This document shows positions 45,090 through 53,719 of a stretch of DNA of 64,000 nt, piece by piece (within the stretch, counting starts at the first letter, position 1; every line of letters begins with the position of its first letter). The notes under the pieces are model-generated. The model saw only the letters and a program-made list of their open reading frames with translations. It was not told the origin of the DNA and made no database searches. A program made the translations under genes and the position numbers. The DNA lies in contig CANQTF010000001.1 in the NCBI GenBank assembly GCA_947626745.1, forward strand, positions 310,001-374,000, read 5' to 3'. Source of the DNA: an uncultured Lachnospiraceae bacterium. GTDB lineage: Bacteria; Bacillota; Clostridia; Lachnospirales; Lachnospiraceae.

Positions 45090-46678
45090 CGCTCTGCCCC
45101 CGTTATGCTCTGAGCCGGCTCTCCCCGCAGGGACGACACCACGTCTCCGATACAGTCTATCATATCCGTCGCCATCATGGCTGCCTGCGTCTTTCGCGAC
45201 GCCGCCAGATCGCCCGCCATACCGTGGAGATATACGCCCGCCACCGCCGCGTCCGCACCGGACATTCCCTGCGCCAGCAGTCCCGTTATCATACCCGCCA
45301 GCACATCGCCCGAACCCGCCGTCGCCATGCCGTCGTTCCCTGTCGCATTGATATAACCCGCCTCTCCGTCGGGCTTTACCACCACGGTGCGCGCGTCCTT
45401 GCACACCACGACACACCGCAGTCTGTCGCTCAGTATGCGCGGATATTCCGTCAGATGCGCCCGTGCTTCCTCTGCCGTACAGCCATACAGTCCGGCAAAC
45501 TCTTTGAGATGCGGGGTGAGAATGACCGTTCTCCCACGGCTGCCGCAGTCGGCAAGCGACGTCTGCAGCGCGTCATCCTCCGCCAGCAGACGCAGACCGT
45601 CCGCATCTATCACAAGGGGCAGAGAACTCTCCCGGACACAGAGATTTAAGAGCTCGTATGCCGTCTCCCCGCGCCCGATCCCCGGCCCGATCAGTATACA
45701 GTCCGCCCATGCCGCAGCCTCTTTCAGTTCCGTCCGAAACGCTTCCCACGCTTCCGCGAGGACCACATTCTCCGACAGCCCCGCCTCCGCATAGGTGACA
45801 AGCATCGCCTCGGGCACGAACTGCTGCAGCGCCCCTCTGTTGTCCACGTCGGTGACTGTCTTCACCATGCCGGCGCCGACGCGGAACACACTCTTGGACG
45901 CCAGCATGGCAGCGCCCGCCGTCCGCCTGTTCCCCGCGATCACCAACGCCTTCCCGAAAGTGCCCTTGTTGCCGTCCGGTCTGCGCTGCGGAAGGAGTCC
46001 GCCGTCCGCTCTGCCGTGCGTATACCAGTAAGGCCGCTCACCCAGAAAACCCCGTTCGTCTATCCCGATATCACGGCAGACGAGTCTGCCCGCATACACC
46101 GCGCCCGGATACAGCAGATGCCCCAGCTTCCGAAATCCGTAAGTCACGGTCATGTCTGCGCGAACGGCGCAGCCCATGACTTCCCCCGTATCCGCGCTGA
46201 TCCCCGAAGGGATATCCACGCTGCACACAAAGGCCCCACTCCGGCCGATCCGCGCAATGGCTTCCCGATAGATGCCCTCTGCATTCCTTGTCAGCCCAAC
46301 GCCGAATATGGCGTCTATCACTATATCATATTCATCTTCTTTTATTGTGCTATCGATCTGCACCCCGTATGCGCGCAGGATATCGATCTGCGCTGCCGTC
46401 TCCGCAGTACACTTCTCCTCACTGCCGAGCAGCACGCACGCCACCCGGAAGCCCCGCAGCATAAGGAGTCTGCCCACGGCGAGCCCGTCTCCCCCGTTGT
46501 TGCCGCAGCCCGCAGCGACGAGCACCCGGCAGGGTCTGTCGCCATGCACGCGCAGGAGCTCCTCCGCCGTCACAAGCGCGGCCCGCTCCATCAGGAGCAG
46601 GGACGGCACATGATATCTCTGTGTGGTGCCGGCATCACACCGTTTCATCTCCGAAGCCGTCACTATATATTGCTTCAT
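45086..46678 (-). CDS. nnr: Bifunctional NAD(P)H-hydrate epimerase / ADP-dependent dehydratase
   Basis: A 530-residue fusion of the two repair enzymes. The N-terminal YjeF epimerase (about 1-215) shows GCGNNGGDGLAVGRLLMLRG. The C-terminal ribokinase-like dehydratase (about 225-520) shows ILIGPGIGRG and GNDGMATAGSGDVLAGMITG. Together they convert damaged NAD(P)H hydrates back to NAD(P)H. The arrangement nnr, alr, mazF resembles the Bacillus acpS, nnr, alr, ndoA region. The start is at 46678, 44 bases after the coiled-coil gene. Confidence 0.95.
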   Translation of the reverse strand: MKQYIVTASEMKRCDAGTTQRYHVPSLLLMERAALVTAEELLRVHGDRPCRVLVAAGCGNNGGDGLAVGRLLMLRGFRVACVLLGSEEKCTAETAAQIDILRAYGVQIDSTIKEDEYDIVIDAIFGVGLTRNAEGIYREAIARIGRSGAFVCSVDIPSGISADTGEVMGCAVRADMTVTYGFRKLGHLLYPGAVYAGRLVCRDIGIDERGFLGERPYWYTHGRADGGLLPQRRPDGNKGTFGKALVIAGNRRTAGAAMLASKSVFRVGAGMVKTVTDVDNRGALQQFVPEAMLVTYAEAGLSENVVLAEAWEAFRTELKEAAAWADCILIGPGIGRGETAYELLNLCVRESSLPLVIDADGLRLLAEDDALQTSLADCGSRGRTVILTPHLKEFAGLYGCTAEEARAHLTEYPRILSDRLRCVVVCKDARTVVVKPDGEAGYINATGNDGMATAGSGDVLAGMITGLLAQGMSGADAAVAGVYLHGMAGDLAASRKTQAAMMATDMIDCIGDVVSSLRGEPAQSITGAER

Positions 46679-46722
46679 ACGCTTCCCACAACCTCTCCAA
46701 TCCGCAAAGAAGCGTCAAAATC

Positions 46723-47475
46723 TCACGATTCCAACGCATCTTCGCCGTTTTTATGATCTGCGGCCTCCGCATTCCCGCCGTTCTTTGCCAAAGCCGCCCC
46801 TTCCTTATTTGCCGCCGCTTTAGCCGCTTCCTTTGCGGCCTTTGCCTCCTGGCTCTTTCTGCGCCTCTCCTCAGGGTCGTACTGCATATCAAACAACTCT
46901 ATGACGTCCGCGCCGAAAATATCGTGCATATAAGAGTAGAGTTGATAGTTCATCGCTTCCTTTTCCTGCTTGCGGATGAGCTTCTTCTTCAATTCTCTCC
47001 TGATGCCGCCGATCCATTCCTCGATCTCCTTGAGCTCGGCCGCATTCTTCTGCAGCTTCCGGTAGCATACCTCCATCGTCGCGGCCATGAGCTGATTGTT
47101 GAGCTGATTGATCTGTCTCGGCAGCTCCACCATCTCCTCCTCACAGGCGTCCAGCTTCTCGTTGCACTCCGCAAGGAGCCGCTTGCACTCCTCCTGCCGT
47201 TTTTCCAGCTTCTTGGAGGAGGGCGACCGCACAAGTTCGTCCGCGGCGATCACGATATCGTCCATCAGCTTCTTTTTGAGTTTTCTGATCTCCTTATTCT
47301 CATCATTGACCTTGCCCTGGCGTTTGAGCAGCGCATTCAGCTCTCCCTCCATGCGCTTGATCTCCGGCGTGTATTCGCTCTGGGTAAAAAGCCGATGCCA
47401 TTTGTTGTCCAATGTGAGGATCGGAATTTTTTTGCCGACTAACGCCGCCCTGAACTCTTCCTCAGATCTTGCCAT
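46723..47475 (-). CDS. Coiled-coil protein of unknown function
   Basis: A 250-residue soluble protein. It starts MARSEEEFRAALVGKKIPIL, with the later LDNKWHRLFTQ, and then has long heptad-rich helices (about 40-180), mostly Lys, Glu and Leu, with LEKRQEECKRLLAECNEKLD as an example. The tail is Ala/Lys/Glu-rich and probably disordered. No signal or TM segment. I do not recognise a family. It lies between rex and nnr, with gaps of 39 and 44 bases, so it is probably cotranscribed with both. The N-terminal globular piece followed by a long coiled coil suggests a scaffold or adaptor. Confidence 0.75.
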   Translation of the reverse strand: MARSEEEFRAALVGKKIPILTLDNKWHRLFTQSEYTPEIKRMEGELNALLKRQGKVNDENKEIRKLKKKLMDDIVIAADELVRSPSSKKLEKRQEECKRLLAECNEKLDACEEEMVELPRQINQLNNQLMAATMEVCYRKLQKNAAELKEIEEWIGGIRRELKKKLIRKQEKEAMNYQLYSYMHDIFGADVIELFDMQYDPEERRRKSQEAKAAKEAAKAAANKEGAALAKNGGNAEAADHKNGEDALES

Positions 47476-47514
47476 ATGCCCTATCCTCTGCCGGGAATGC
47501 CCGCCGCACCCCTC

Positions 47515-48147
47515 TTACTCGCTGTGTGATAAAAGATTGTAAGACAGCTTCATCAGGCTGTCCGACAGGTGTACGCTCTCCACCTGAATATTGTCCGGCA
47601 CATGAAGATCCACATGCGCGAAGTTCCAGAAGCCCTTCACCCCGCAGGAGACCAACTGCTCCGCCACCTGCACCGCGCCGGTCTTCGGTATGGTGAGCAC
47701 CGCAATGTCTATGTCGTTCTCCCGCACAAAGCGCTCCATCTCCTGCATCGGGCGCACCTCGATCCCCCGTATCCGCGTGCCCTGTATCTTCTCGTTGCTG
47801 TCAAAAATGCCTCGGAAAATAAATCCTCTGCGCTCAAAGTTCATATAGTTTACCAGCGCCTGTCCGAGATGCCCCGCGCCCACGATGATCAGGTTGTGCT
47901 CCTTGTTCAGCCCCAATATCTTGCCGATCTCACTATAGAGATACCCCACGTTATAGCCGTATCCCTGCTGGCCGAAGCCCCCGAAATTATTCAGATCCTG
48001 ACGTATCTGCGACGCCGTCACCCGCATGATGTCGCTCAGCTCCTGAGAGGAGACTCTCTCGATCCCCTGATCCCTCAGCTCACCCAGATATCTGAAATAT
48101 CTCGGCAGACGGCCGATAACGGCCTGTGAAATTTCTCTGTCTTCCAT
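47515..48147 (-). CDS. rex: Redox-sensing transcriptional repressor Rex
   Basis: A 210-residue repressor of normal length. The N-terminal winged helix includes ELSDIMRVTASQIRQDLNNF and the Rossmann domain begins with NLIIVGAGHLGQALVNY. Rex senses the NADH/NAD+ ratio and controls fermentation and redox genes in Firmicutes. The start at 48147 follows GGAGG. The neighbouring divergent ABC-F gene matches the Bacillus ydiF-rex arrangement. Its promoter contains a partial match to the Rex operator consensus, so autoregulation is possible. Confidence 0.96.
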   Translation of the reverse strand: MEDREISQAVIGRLPRYFRYLGELRDQGIERVSSQELSDIMRVTASQIRQDLNNFGGFGQQGYGYNVGYLYSEIGKILGLNKEHNLIIVGAGHLGQALVNYMNFERRGFIFRGIFDSNEKIQGTRIRGIEVRPMQEMERFVRENDIDIAVLTIPKTGAVQVAEQLVSCGVKGFWNFAHVDLHVPDNIQVESVHLSDSLMKLSYNLLSHSE

Positions 48148-48177
48148 CGCAAGCTCCTCCCTCGCCGTGATGATTTA

Positions 48178-48206
48178 AGTATACAACCGTGTTAAAAAAC
48201 TGTCAA
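48178..48206 (-). promoter_or_regulatory. Promoter of rex, with a Rex-operator-like site
   Basis: TTGACA (48201-48206) and TATACT (48178-48183) are separated by 17 bases on the minus strand. Within it, 48189-48206 reads TTGACAG-TTTT-TTAACAC on the minus strand, which matches the Clostridial Rex consensus TTGTTAA-N4-TTAACAA at 11 of 14 fixed positions. Confidence 0.7.
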
Positions 48207-48211
48207 ACAAG

Positions 48212-48240
48212 TTGACAGTCCCACCCGCTGACTGTAAACT
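48212..48240 (+). promoter_or_regulatory. Promoter of the ABC-F gene
   Basis: TTGACA (48212-48217) and TAAACT (48235-48240) are separated by 17 bases on the plus strand. Its -35 box lies only five bases from the divergent rex -35 box, so the two promoters are back to back and probably compete; together they form the inverted repeat CTGTCAA-N5-TTGACAG (48200-48218). Confidence 0.7.
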
Positions 48241-48297
48241 GTTTCTTACAGGCTTCACGCCGCCCCGGTGCGAAAACGCACCGGAATGGAGGATACC

Positions 48298-50220
48298 ATG
48301 ATACTGTCCGTCAGCAATATCGATAAAGCATTCAACGATGTTCCGGTGCTCCGGGACGTATCTTTTCATATCGAAGATCACGAGAAAGCCGCGATCGTCG
48401 GCATCAACGGCGCGGGCAAGACCACTCTTTTGCGCATCGTCATGGGCGAAGTGTCCCAAGACAGCGGCACGGTGACAGTCTCCCGCGATAAGACGATCGG
48501 CTACCTGTCACAGCATGACGCCGTTTCCGGCGACAACACGATCTACGACGAGCTGCTGCTCGTCAAGCAGGATATTCTCGATCTGGAATACAGGATGCGC
48601 TCCCTGGAGATGCAGATGAAAAATGCCTCAGGCGGCGATCTCGAGCAGTTGATGAGCACCTACGCGGCGCTCACGCACGCCTATGAGTCCGCCAACGGCT
48701 ATGCCTACAAAAGCGAGCTGACCGGCGTGCTGAAAGGTCTCGGCTTCGCGGAGGAAGAATTTACAAGGCACGTATCCTCGCTCTCCGGCGGGCAGAAGAC
48801 CCGTGTTGCCCTCGGCAAGCTGCTTCTGACGAAGCCGGATCTGATCATACTGGACGAGCCCACGAACCACTTGGACATGTCCTCCGTCACCTGGCTTGAA
48901 ACCTACCTGTCGAACTACAGAGGCGCCGTGATCATCGTCTCGCATGACCGGTATTTTCTGGACAGGATCGCCACGAAGATCATTGAACTCGACAACGCAA
49001 AGGCGACCGTATTCACCGGCAGCTACTCCGACTATGCCGCCAAAAAGGAAATCCTCCGCACGGCACAATATAACGCGTACATGAAACAGCAGCAGGAGAT
49101 CCGACATCAGGAGGAAGTGATCGGAAAACTGCGATCCTTCAACCGGGAGAAATCCGTAAAGCGCGCGGAGAGCCGCGAAAAGAAGCTGGAAAAGCTCGAG
49201 CTGCTGGAAAAACCCGCCGAGGTACGCGCCGATATGCATCTGAGGCTGACGCCCCGGTACGAGAGCGGCAACGATGTGCTGCACGCGGAGGATCTCTCCA
49301 AATCCTTCGGCGGCATCACACTGTTTCGCGGTCTCGGCTTCGATATCAAGAAAGGGGAGCACGTTGCGATCATCGGAGACAACGGGACCGGCAAGACCAC
49401 GATCTTAAAAATGCTCAACGGTCTGCTCGCACCCGATACGGGCCTGATCCGTCTCGGCGCCAACGTCGAGATCGGCTACTACGATCAGGAACAGCATGTC
49501 CTGCATATGGATAAGACGCTGTTTGAAGAGATCTCGGACGACTATCCGACGCTCACGAACACCGAGATACGGAGCGCTCTCGCCGCCTTTCTTTTCACCG
49601 GCGAGGACGCATTCAAGCAGATAAGCGCGCTCAGCGGCGGGGAACGCGGGCGCGTATCCCTCGCGAAGCTGATGCTGTCAGAGGCCAATTTCCTCATTCT
49701 GGACGAGCCGACGAACCATTTGGATATCGTGTCCAAGGAGATACTGGAGGACGCGCTGAACGCCTACACGGGCACGGTCCTGTATGTCTCCCACGACCGG
49801 TACTTCATCAACCGGACCGCTTCCCGGATCCTTGCGCTGAACCGCGGGACACTCACAAACTATCTGGGCAATTACGAATACTATCTGGAAAAGCGCGACG
49901 AACAGCTTGCCCTGTCCGACGCTGCAGATACTGCCGCCGCTTCTGCCGCCCGCGACACCACACACGCCGACGGCGCGAAGCAGGACTGGCGCGCGCAGAA
50001 AGAGCAGCAGGCGGCACAGCGCAAGAAAGAAAACGAGCGCATACGCTGCGAGGAGCGCATCGAAGCTTTGGAAAAACGCAACGGGGAGATCGACACGCTC
50101 ATGGCGTCCCCCGAGATCTGCACGGATGTCGCCAGATTACAGGAGCTGAGTCAAGAGCGTGCAGCGAACGACAGCGAACTGACTGAACTGTACGAGAAGT
50201 GGGAGCTTCTCTCGGAATGA
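48298..50220 (+). CDS. ABC-F family ATPase (YdiF-like)
   Basis: A 640-residue protein with two nucleotide-binding domains and no TM segment. Domain one has GINGAGKTTLL, LSGGQKTRVALGKLLL and LIILDEPTNHLD; domain two has GDNGTGKTTIL, LSGGERGRVSLAKLML and FLILDEPTNHLD. The linker between them (about 240-310) is helical, and a C-terminal coiled coil (about 550-640) follows, as in Uup/YdiF types. ABC-F proteins bind the ribosomal E site and rescue stalled or antibiotic-bound ribosomes. The coiled-coil tail and rex neighbour point to a housekeeping YdiF rather than a resistance protein. The ATG at 48298 follows GGAGG. Confidence 0.93.
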   Translation: MILSVSNIDKAFNDVPVLRDVSFHIEDHEKAAIVGINGAGKTTLLRIVMGEVSQDSGTVTVSRDKTIGYLSQHDAVSGDNTIYDELLLVKQDILDLEYRMRSLEMQMKNASGGDLEQLMSTYAALTHAYESANGYAYKSELTGVLKGLGFAEEEFTRHVSSLSGGQKTRVALGKLLLTKPDLIILDEPTNHLDMSSVTWLETYLSNYRGAVIIVSHDRYFLDRIATKIIELDNAKATVFTGSYSDYAAKKEILRTAQYNAYMKQQQEIRHQEEVIGKLRSFNREKSVKRAESREKKLEKLELLEKPAEVRADMHLRLTPRYESGNDVLHAEDLSKSFGGITLFRGLGFDIKKGEHVAIIGDNGTGKTTILKMLNGLLAPDTGLIRLGANVEIGYYDQEQHVLHMDKTLFEEISDDYPTLTNTEIRSALAAFLFTGEDAFKQISALSGGERGRVSLAKLMLSEANFLILDEPTNHLDIVSKEILEDALNAYTGTVLYVSHDRYFINRTASRILALNRGTLTNYLGNYEYYLEKRDEQLALSDAADTAAASAARDTTHADGAKQDWRAQKEQQAAQRKKENERIRCEERIEALEKRNGEIDTLMASPEICTDVARLQELSQERAANDSELTELYEKWELLSE

Positions 50221-50225
50221 GAAAA

Positions 50226-50258
50226 AAGGAGTCCCTCCCGAAACGAGAGGAACTCCTT
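50226..50258 (-). terminator. Rho-independent terminator of the icd operon
   Basis: On the minus strand the arms AAGGAGT and ACTCCTT, extended inward by CCTC/GAGG pairing, are followed by six T. It lies 14 bases beyond the icd stop codon and directly behind the ABC-F stop, so it may also slow the ABC-F transcript, although the T tract is only on the icd side. Confidence 0.85.
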
Positions 50259-50271
50259 ATGCAGCCTATAC

Positions 50272-51477
50272 TTACAGCGCGTCAAAAGTAGCCCGGATCG
50301 CCTGAATAAACTCCAGACTGTTGAGAATGACCGGATCCTTGCATGTGGAGATCAGCGACAGACTCTTCGTCATCTTGCCGTCCTCCACTGTCTTGATGCA
50401 CGCCCGTTCCAATCTGTCCGCGAAAGCGACAAGTGCATCGATGCCGTCCAGCTCGCCGCGCTTTCTGAGCGCGCCTGTCCACGCAAAGATCGTTGCAATG
50501 GAGTTGGTGGAGGTCTCCTCCCCATTCAGATATTTATAGTAATGCCTCTGCACCGTGCCGTGCGCCGCCTCATACTCGTAGACGCCGTCCGGAGACACGA
50601 GCACGGAAGTCATCATGGACAGATCGCCGTATGCGGTCGCCACCATATCGCTCATCACATCGCCGTCATAGTTCTTGCACGCCCAGATAAAACCGCCCTC
50701 CGAGCGGATCACCCTCGCCACGGCATCGTCGATCAGCGTATAGAAATACGTAATACCGGCGGCCTCAAACTTTTCTTTATACTGCGTATCGTATACCTCT
50801 TGGAAAATATCCTTGAAATCATGGTCATATTTTTTGGAGATCGTGTCCTTGGTGGCAAACCACAGATCCTGCTTCGTGTCCAAGGCATAGTTGAAGCACG
50901 CCTTTGCAAAACTCGTAATGGACTTATCCGTATTGTGAATGCCCTGAATGATACCGGAACCGGTAAACTCATGGATCGTCTCTCTGATCTGCTTGCCATC
51001 CTTCCCTGTAAATACCAGCTCCGCCTTGCCGGCGCCGGGAACCTTGATCTCCACATTCTTGTAGATATCTCCGTAAGCATGACGCGCGATAGTGATCGGT
51101 TTCGACCAGTTGTGGACATAAGGCTTGATCCCCTTGATCAGGATAGGCGCACGGAACACCGTGCCGTCCAACGCCGCACGGATCGTACCGTTAGGGCTCT
51201 TCCACATCTCTTTCAGGTCGTATTCTTTCACTCTCGCCGCATTGGGCGTGATCGTCGCGCACTTCACCGCAACACCGTATTTCTTGGTCGCCTCCGCCGA
51301 ATCGATCGTAACCCGGTCATCCGTCTCGTTCCTGTGTACCAGCCCGAGATCATAATACTCCGTTTTCAAGTCGATGTACGGCAGCAGCAGCTCATCCTTG
51401 ATCATCTGCCAGAGGATCCTCGTCATTTCGTCCCCGTCCATCTCCACAAGCGGTGTCGTCATTTTAATCTTGTCCAT
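50272..51477 (-). CDS. icd: NADP-dependent isocitrate dehydrogenase, type II
   Basis: A 401-residue enzyme of the eukaryote-like type II group; its N terminus reads [18 protein letters not shown] and the substrate loop is [16 protein letters not shown]. It converts isocitrate to 2-oxoglutarate with NADP+, supplying carbon for glutamate. It is the last gene of a unit with a citrate synthase-like enzyme and a GntR regulator and is followed by a good terminator. Aconitase, the step between, is not in the window. Confidence 0.96.
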   Translation of the reverse strand: MDKIKMTTPLVEMDGDEMTRILWQMIKDELLLPYIDLKTEYYDLGLVHRNETDDRVTIDSAEATKKYGVAVKCATITPNAARVKEYDLKEMWKSPNGTIRAALDGTVFRAPILIKGIKPYVHNWSKPITIARHAYGDIYKNVEIKVPGAGKAELVFTGKDGKQIRETIHEFTGSGIIQGIHNTDKSITSFAKACFNYALDTKQDLWFATKDTISKKYDHDFKDIFQEVYDTQYKEKFEAAGITYFYTLIDDAVARVIRSEGGFIWACKNYDGDVMSDMVATAYGDLSMMTSVLVSPDGVYEYEAAHGTVQRHYYKYLNGEETSTNSIATIFAWTGALRKRGELDGIDALVAFADRLERACIKTVEDGKMTKSLSLISTCKDPVILNSLEFIQAIRATFDAL

Positions 51478-51497
51478 GTACCGTGTACCTGCCTTTC

Positions 51498-52196
51498 TTA
51501 AGCCTCTTCGCCGTATATCTCATACAGCCCGTTTTTTACCATATTGTCATAGGCATTCAGCATATGCTGATTCGCAAGCTGCTGCGCCTTCTCGGCGTCG
51601 CCGCGCCGTATCGCCTCCATGATCTGCCGATGCTCGTCATTGGACGCCCGCCCTCTCGTATTGTTGGCAAGCGTTTTCTGTCTGACCCGCAGCACATACT
51701 GATGATAATCCTTGAGCGTATGCTCTAACATCTTGGAATCGCACGCCTCGTACAGTATCTCATGAAAGCGGTTGTCCAGCTCCGCCATCTGATCCATATG
51801 CCCCTTGGAAGCGTGGAATTCCGCCAGATAGATATTTTCCTCCATCTCCTCCAACTGCTCTTTCGTGATCTTGTCCGTCGCCAGCTTCGCGCACAGTCCC
51901 TCCAGAAGGGAGCGGATCATGTAGATATCCTTCACGTCCTTCGCGGTGATGCCGGTCACATAAGCGCCCTTGTTGGGCACGATCTGTATCAGCCCCTCCA
52001 GCTCCAACTGCCTGAAAGCCTCTCTGACAGGCGTACGGCTGACGCCCAGTTCCTCGCCGATCGCAACCTCCTTCAGTTCCTCGTGCTCCTTGTATCTGCC
52101 GCTCAGAATATCCTCCCGCAATTTCTGAAATACCCTGCCCCGCAGGGAATACTTGTCATTCACCTCATGCTTGATGTCATAGTTCGCCATTTCCAT
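51498..52196 (-). CDS. GntR-family transcriptional regulator, FadR/FCD type
   Basis: A 232-residue regulator. The N-terminal winged helix contains [20 protein letters not shown] and the all-helical C-terminal FCD domain (about 90-225) has metal-type residues in [19 protein letters not shown] domains bind small organic acids, often citrate, lactate or other carboxylates, through a bound metal. It lies between the citrate synthase-like gene and icd, 20-33 bases from each, so it is cotranscribed. The palindrome ATTGTATACAAT in the promoter is a typical GntR half-site pair and its likely operator. A carboxylate of this pathway is a fair guess for the ligand. Confidence 0.93.
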   Translation of the reverse strand: MEMANYDIKHEVNDKYSLRGRVFQKLREDILSGRYKEHEELKEVAIGEELGVSRTPVREAFRQLELEGLIQIVPNKGAYVTGITAKDVKDIYMIRSLLEGLCAKLATDKITKEQLEEMEENIYLAEFHASKGHMDQMAELDNRFHEILYEACDSKMLEHTLKDYHQYVLRVRQKTLANNTRGRASNDEHRQIMEAIRRGDAEKAQQLANQHMLNAYDNMVKNGLYEIYGEEA

Positions 52197-52229
52197 ACCC
52201 CGATCCTTCTACGCAAAATCCCGCTGCAT

Positions 52230-53657
52230 TCAGCTCTGCCCGCCGGAACCCGGAAGCGGAATGCCAAGCTCTGCGCAAGTCTTTTCGATACGCGCCACAA
52301 GCTCTTCGTCCGTCAGGACCGTCACACGCCCCGACGCATATTCCTCATCGACCCATGCCTTAAGCGCCCTCACAAGCTCGCAGTTCTTGTCCAGCTGCGC
52401 CTCCTCCTTCAGCCTATAGTATGTGTTGATCCAGTGCGCGATCCCGGCCAGCCCCGATGTGTTGGACACGGCGCAGAGCACCGGCCTGTTCAGGAATTTT
52501 TCCGTGTCAAAAATATTGTAGATCTCCTCGTTCTTCAACAGCCCGTCCGCATGGATGCCGGCCCTCGTCACATTGAAGTTCTTGCCGACAAAAGGCGTCC
52601 TCTCGGGGATATGATAGCCGATCTCCTTCTCGTAGTACTCCGCAAGCTCCGTGATGACCGTCGTGTCCATGCCGTTCAAGCCGCCGCGCAGCTGCGCATA
52701 CTCGAACACCATCGCTTCAAGGGGCGTGTTGCCGGTCCGCTCTCCGATGCCGAACAGCGACGTATTGATGCCGGAGCAGCCGTACAGCCACGCCGTCGTG
52801 GAATTGACCACCGCCTTATAGAAATCGTTGTGCCCGTGCCATTCGATCAGTTCATGCGGCACGCCCGCATGGGTATGTATCGCGTAGATGATGCCCTGCA
52901 CGCTCCGCGGGATGACCGCTCCCGGATAGTTGACGCCGTATCCCATCGTATCACAGGCACGCACCTTGATCGGGATCTTATACTCGTCCATCAGCTTCAT
53001 CAGTTCCATGCAGAAAGGCACTACATAGCCGTATATATCGGCTCTCGTGATATCCTCCAGATGACATCTCGGACTGATGCCTTCCTCCAGACAGTCGCGG
53101 ATCACGCTCAGATAGTGATCCATCGCCTGACGCCTCGTCATCTTAAGTTTCAGGAAGATATGATAATCGGAGCAGCTCACAAGGATACCCGTCTCCTTCA
53201 TGCCGATCTCCTTGACAAGCTTGAAGTCCTCCTTGCTCGCCCTGATCCAGCTTGTGACTTCCGGATATCGATAGCCTCGCTCCATGCACTTGTACACCGC
53301 GTCCCTGTCCTTCTTGCTGTACAGGAAAAACTCGCTGGCGCGGATCATGCCGTTGGGGCCGCCCAATTTGTGCAGATAGTCGTAGATCGTGACGATCTGT
53401 TCTGTCGTGTAGGGCGCTCTGGACTGCTGTCCGTCCCGGAACGTCGTGTCCGTGATCCAGATATCCTTCGGCATATTGTGCGGCACCGTCCTGTCATTGA
53501 ACGGTATCTTCGGCACTTCCGAATAAGGGAACATATTTCGGAACACGTTCGGTTTCTTCACATCGTCCAGTATATACATGTGCTCTTCTATTTCCAGAAG
53601 ATTGTTTTTGGCATTCATCGTCACCGGGCGATTGGTAAAAGTTCTGTCTTCACTCAT
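52230..53657 (-). CDS. Citrate (Re)-synthase or other homocitrate/isopropylmalate synthase-family enzyme
   Basis: A 475-residue member of the DRE-TIM metallolyase family. Visible are DITTFRDGQQ-type residues in WITDTTFRDGQQSRAPYT, the metal-binding HxHND in IEWHGHNDFYKAV and GIGERTGNTPLE. It transfers the acetyl group of acetyl-CoA to a 2-oxo acid. The family includes isopropylmalate, homocitrate and citramalate synthases and the Re-face citrate synthase of Clostridium kluyveri. The operon partner icd favours citrate, although no aconitase is seen. The usual leuCDB or lysine-pathway genes are absent. I start it at 53657; upstream Lys/Arg-rich codons to 53684 lack a site. Confidence 0.8.
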   Translation of the reverse strand: MSEDRTFTNRPVTMNAKNNLLEIEEHMYILDDVKKPNVFRNMFPYSEVPKIPFNDRTVPHNMPKDIWITDTTFRDGQQSRAPYTTEQIVTIYDYLHKLGGPNGMIRASEFFLYSKKDRDAVYKCMERGYRYPEVTSWIRASKEDFKLVKEIGMKETGILVSCSDYHIFLKLKMTRRQAMDHYLSVIRDCLEEGISPRCHLEDITRADIYGYVVPFCMELMKLMDEYKIPIKVRACDTMGYGVNYPGAVIPRSVQGIIYAIHTHAGVPHELIEWHGHNDFYKAVVNSTTAWLYGCSGINTSLFGIGERTGNTPLEAMVFEYAQLRGGLNGMDTTVITELAEYYEKEIGYHIPERTPFVGKNFNVTRAGIHADGLLKNEEIYNIFDTEKFLNRPVLCAVSNTSGLAGIAHWINTYYRLKEEAQLDKNCELVRALKAWVDEEYASGRVTVLTDEELVARIEKTCAELGIPLPGSGGQS

Positions 53658-53690
53658 GGCATTGCGCCCCCTTTTGTCTTTCAAGGTATT

Positions 53691-53719
53691 ATTGTATACA
53701 ATTATACCTCACTTGTCAA
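53691..53719 (-). promoter_or_regulatory. Promoter and GntR-type operator of the citrate synthase/icd operon
   Basis: TTGACA (53714-53719) and TACAAT (53691-53696) are separated by 17 bases on the minus strand. The perfect 12-base palindrome ATTGTATACAAT (53691-53702) covers the -10 box. Such TTGTATACAA sites are typical for FadR/FCD-type GntR regulators, one of which is the second gene of the operon. Confidence 0.75.

Noticed and set aside
45090..45416. A 109-residue N-terminal extension of alanine racemase
   Set aside because: Gly/Arg-rich sequence that overlaps the end of nnr; the family start with coupled ATGA overlap is at 45089.
48298..50220. ABC-F protein as an antibiotic-resistance factor
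   Set aside because: The C-terminal coiled coil and the rex neighbour indicate a YdiF/Uup-like housekeeping protein.
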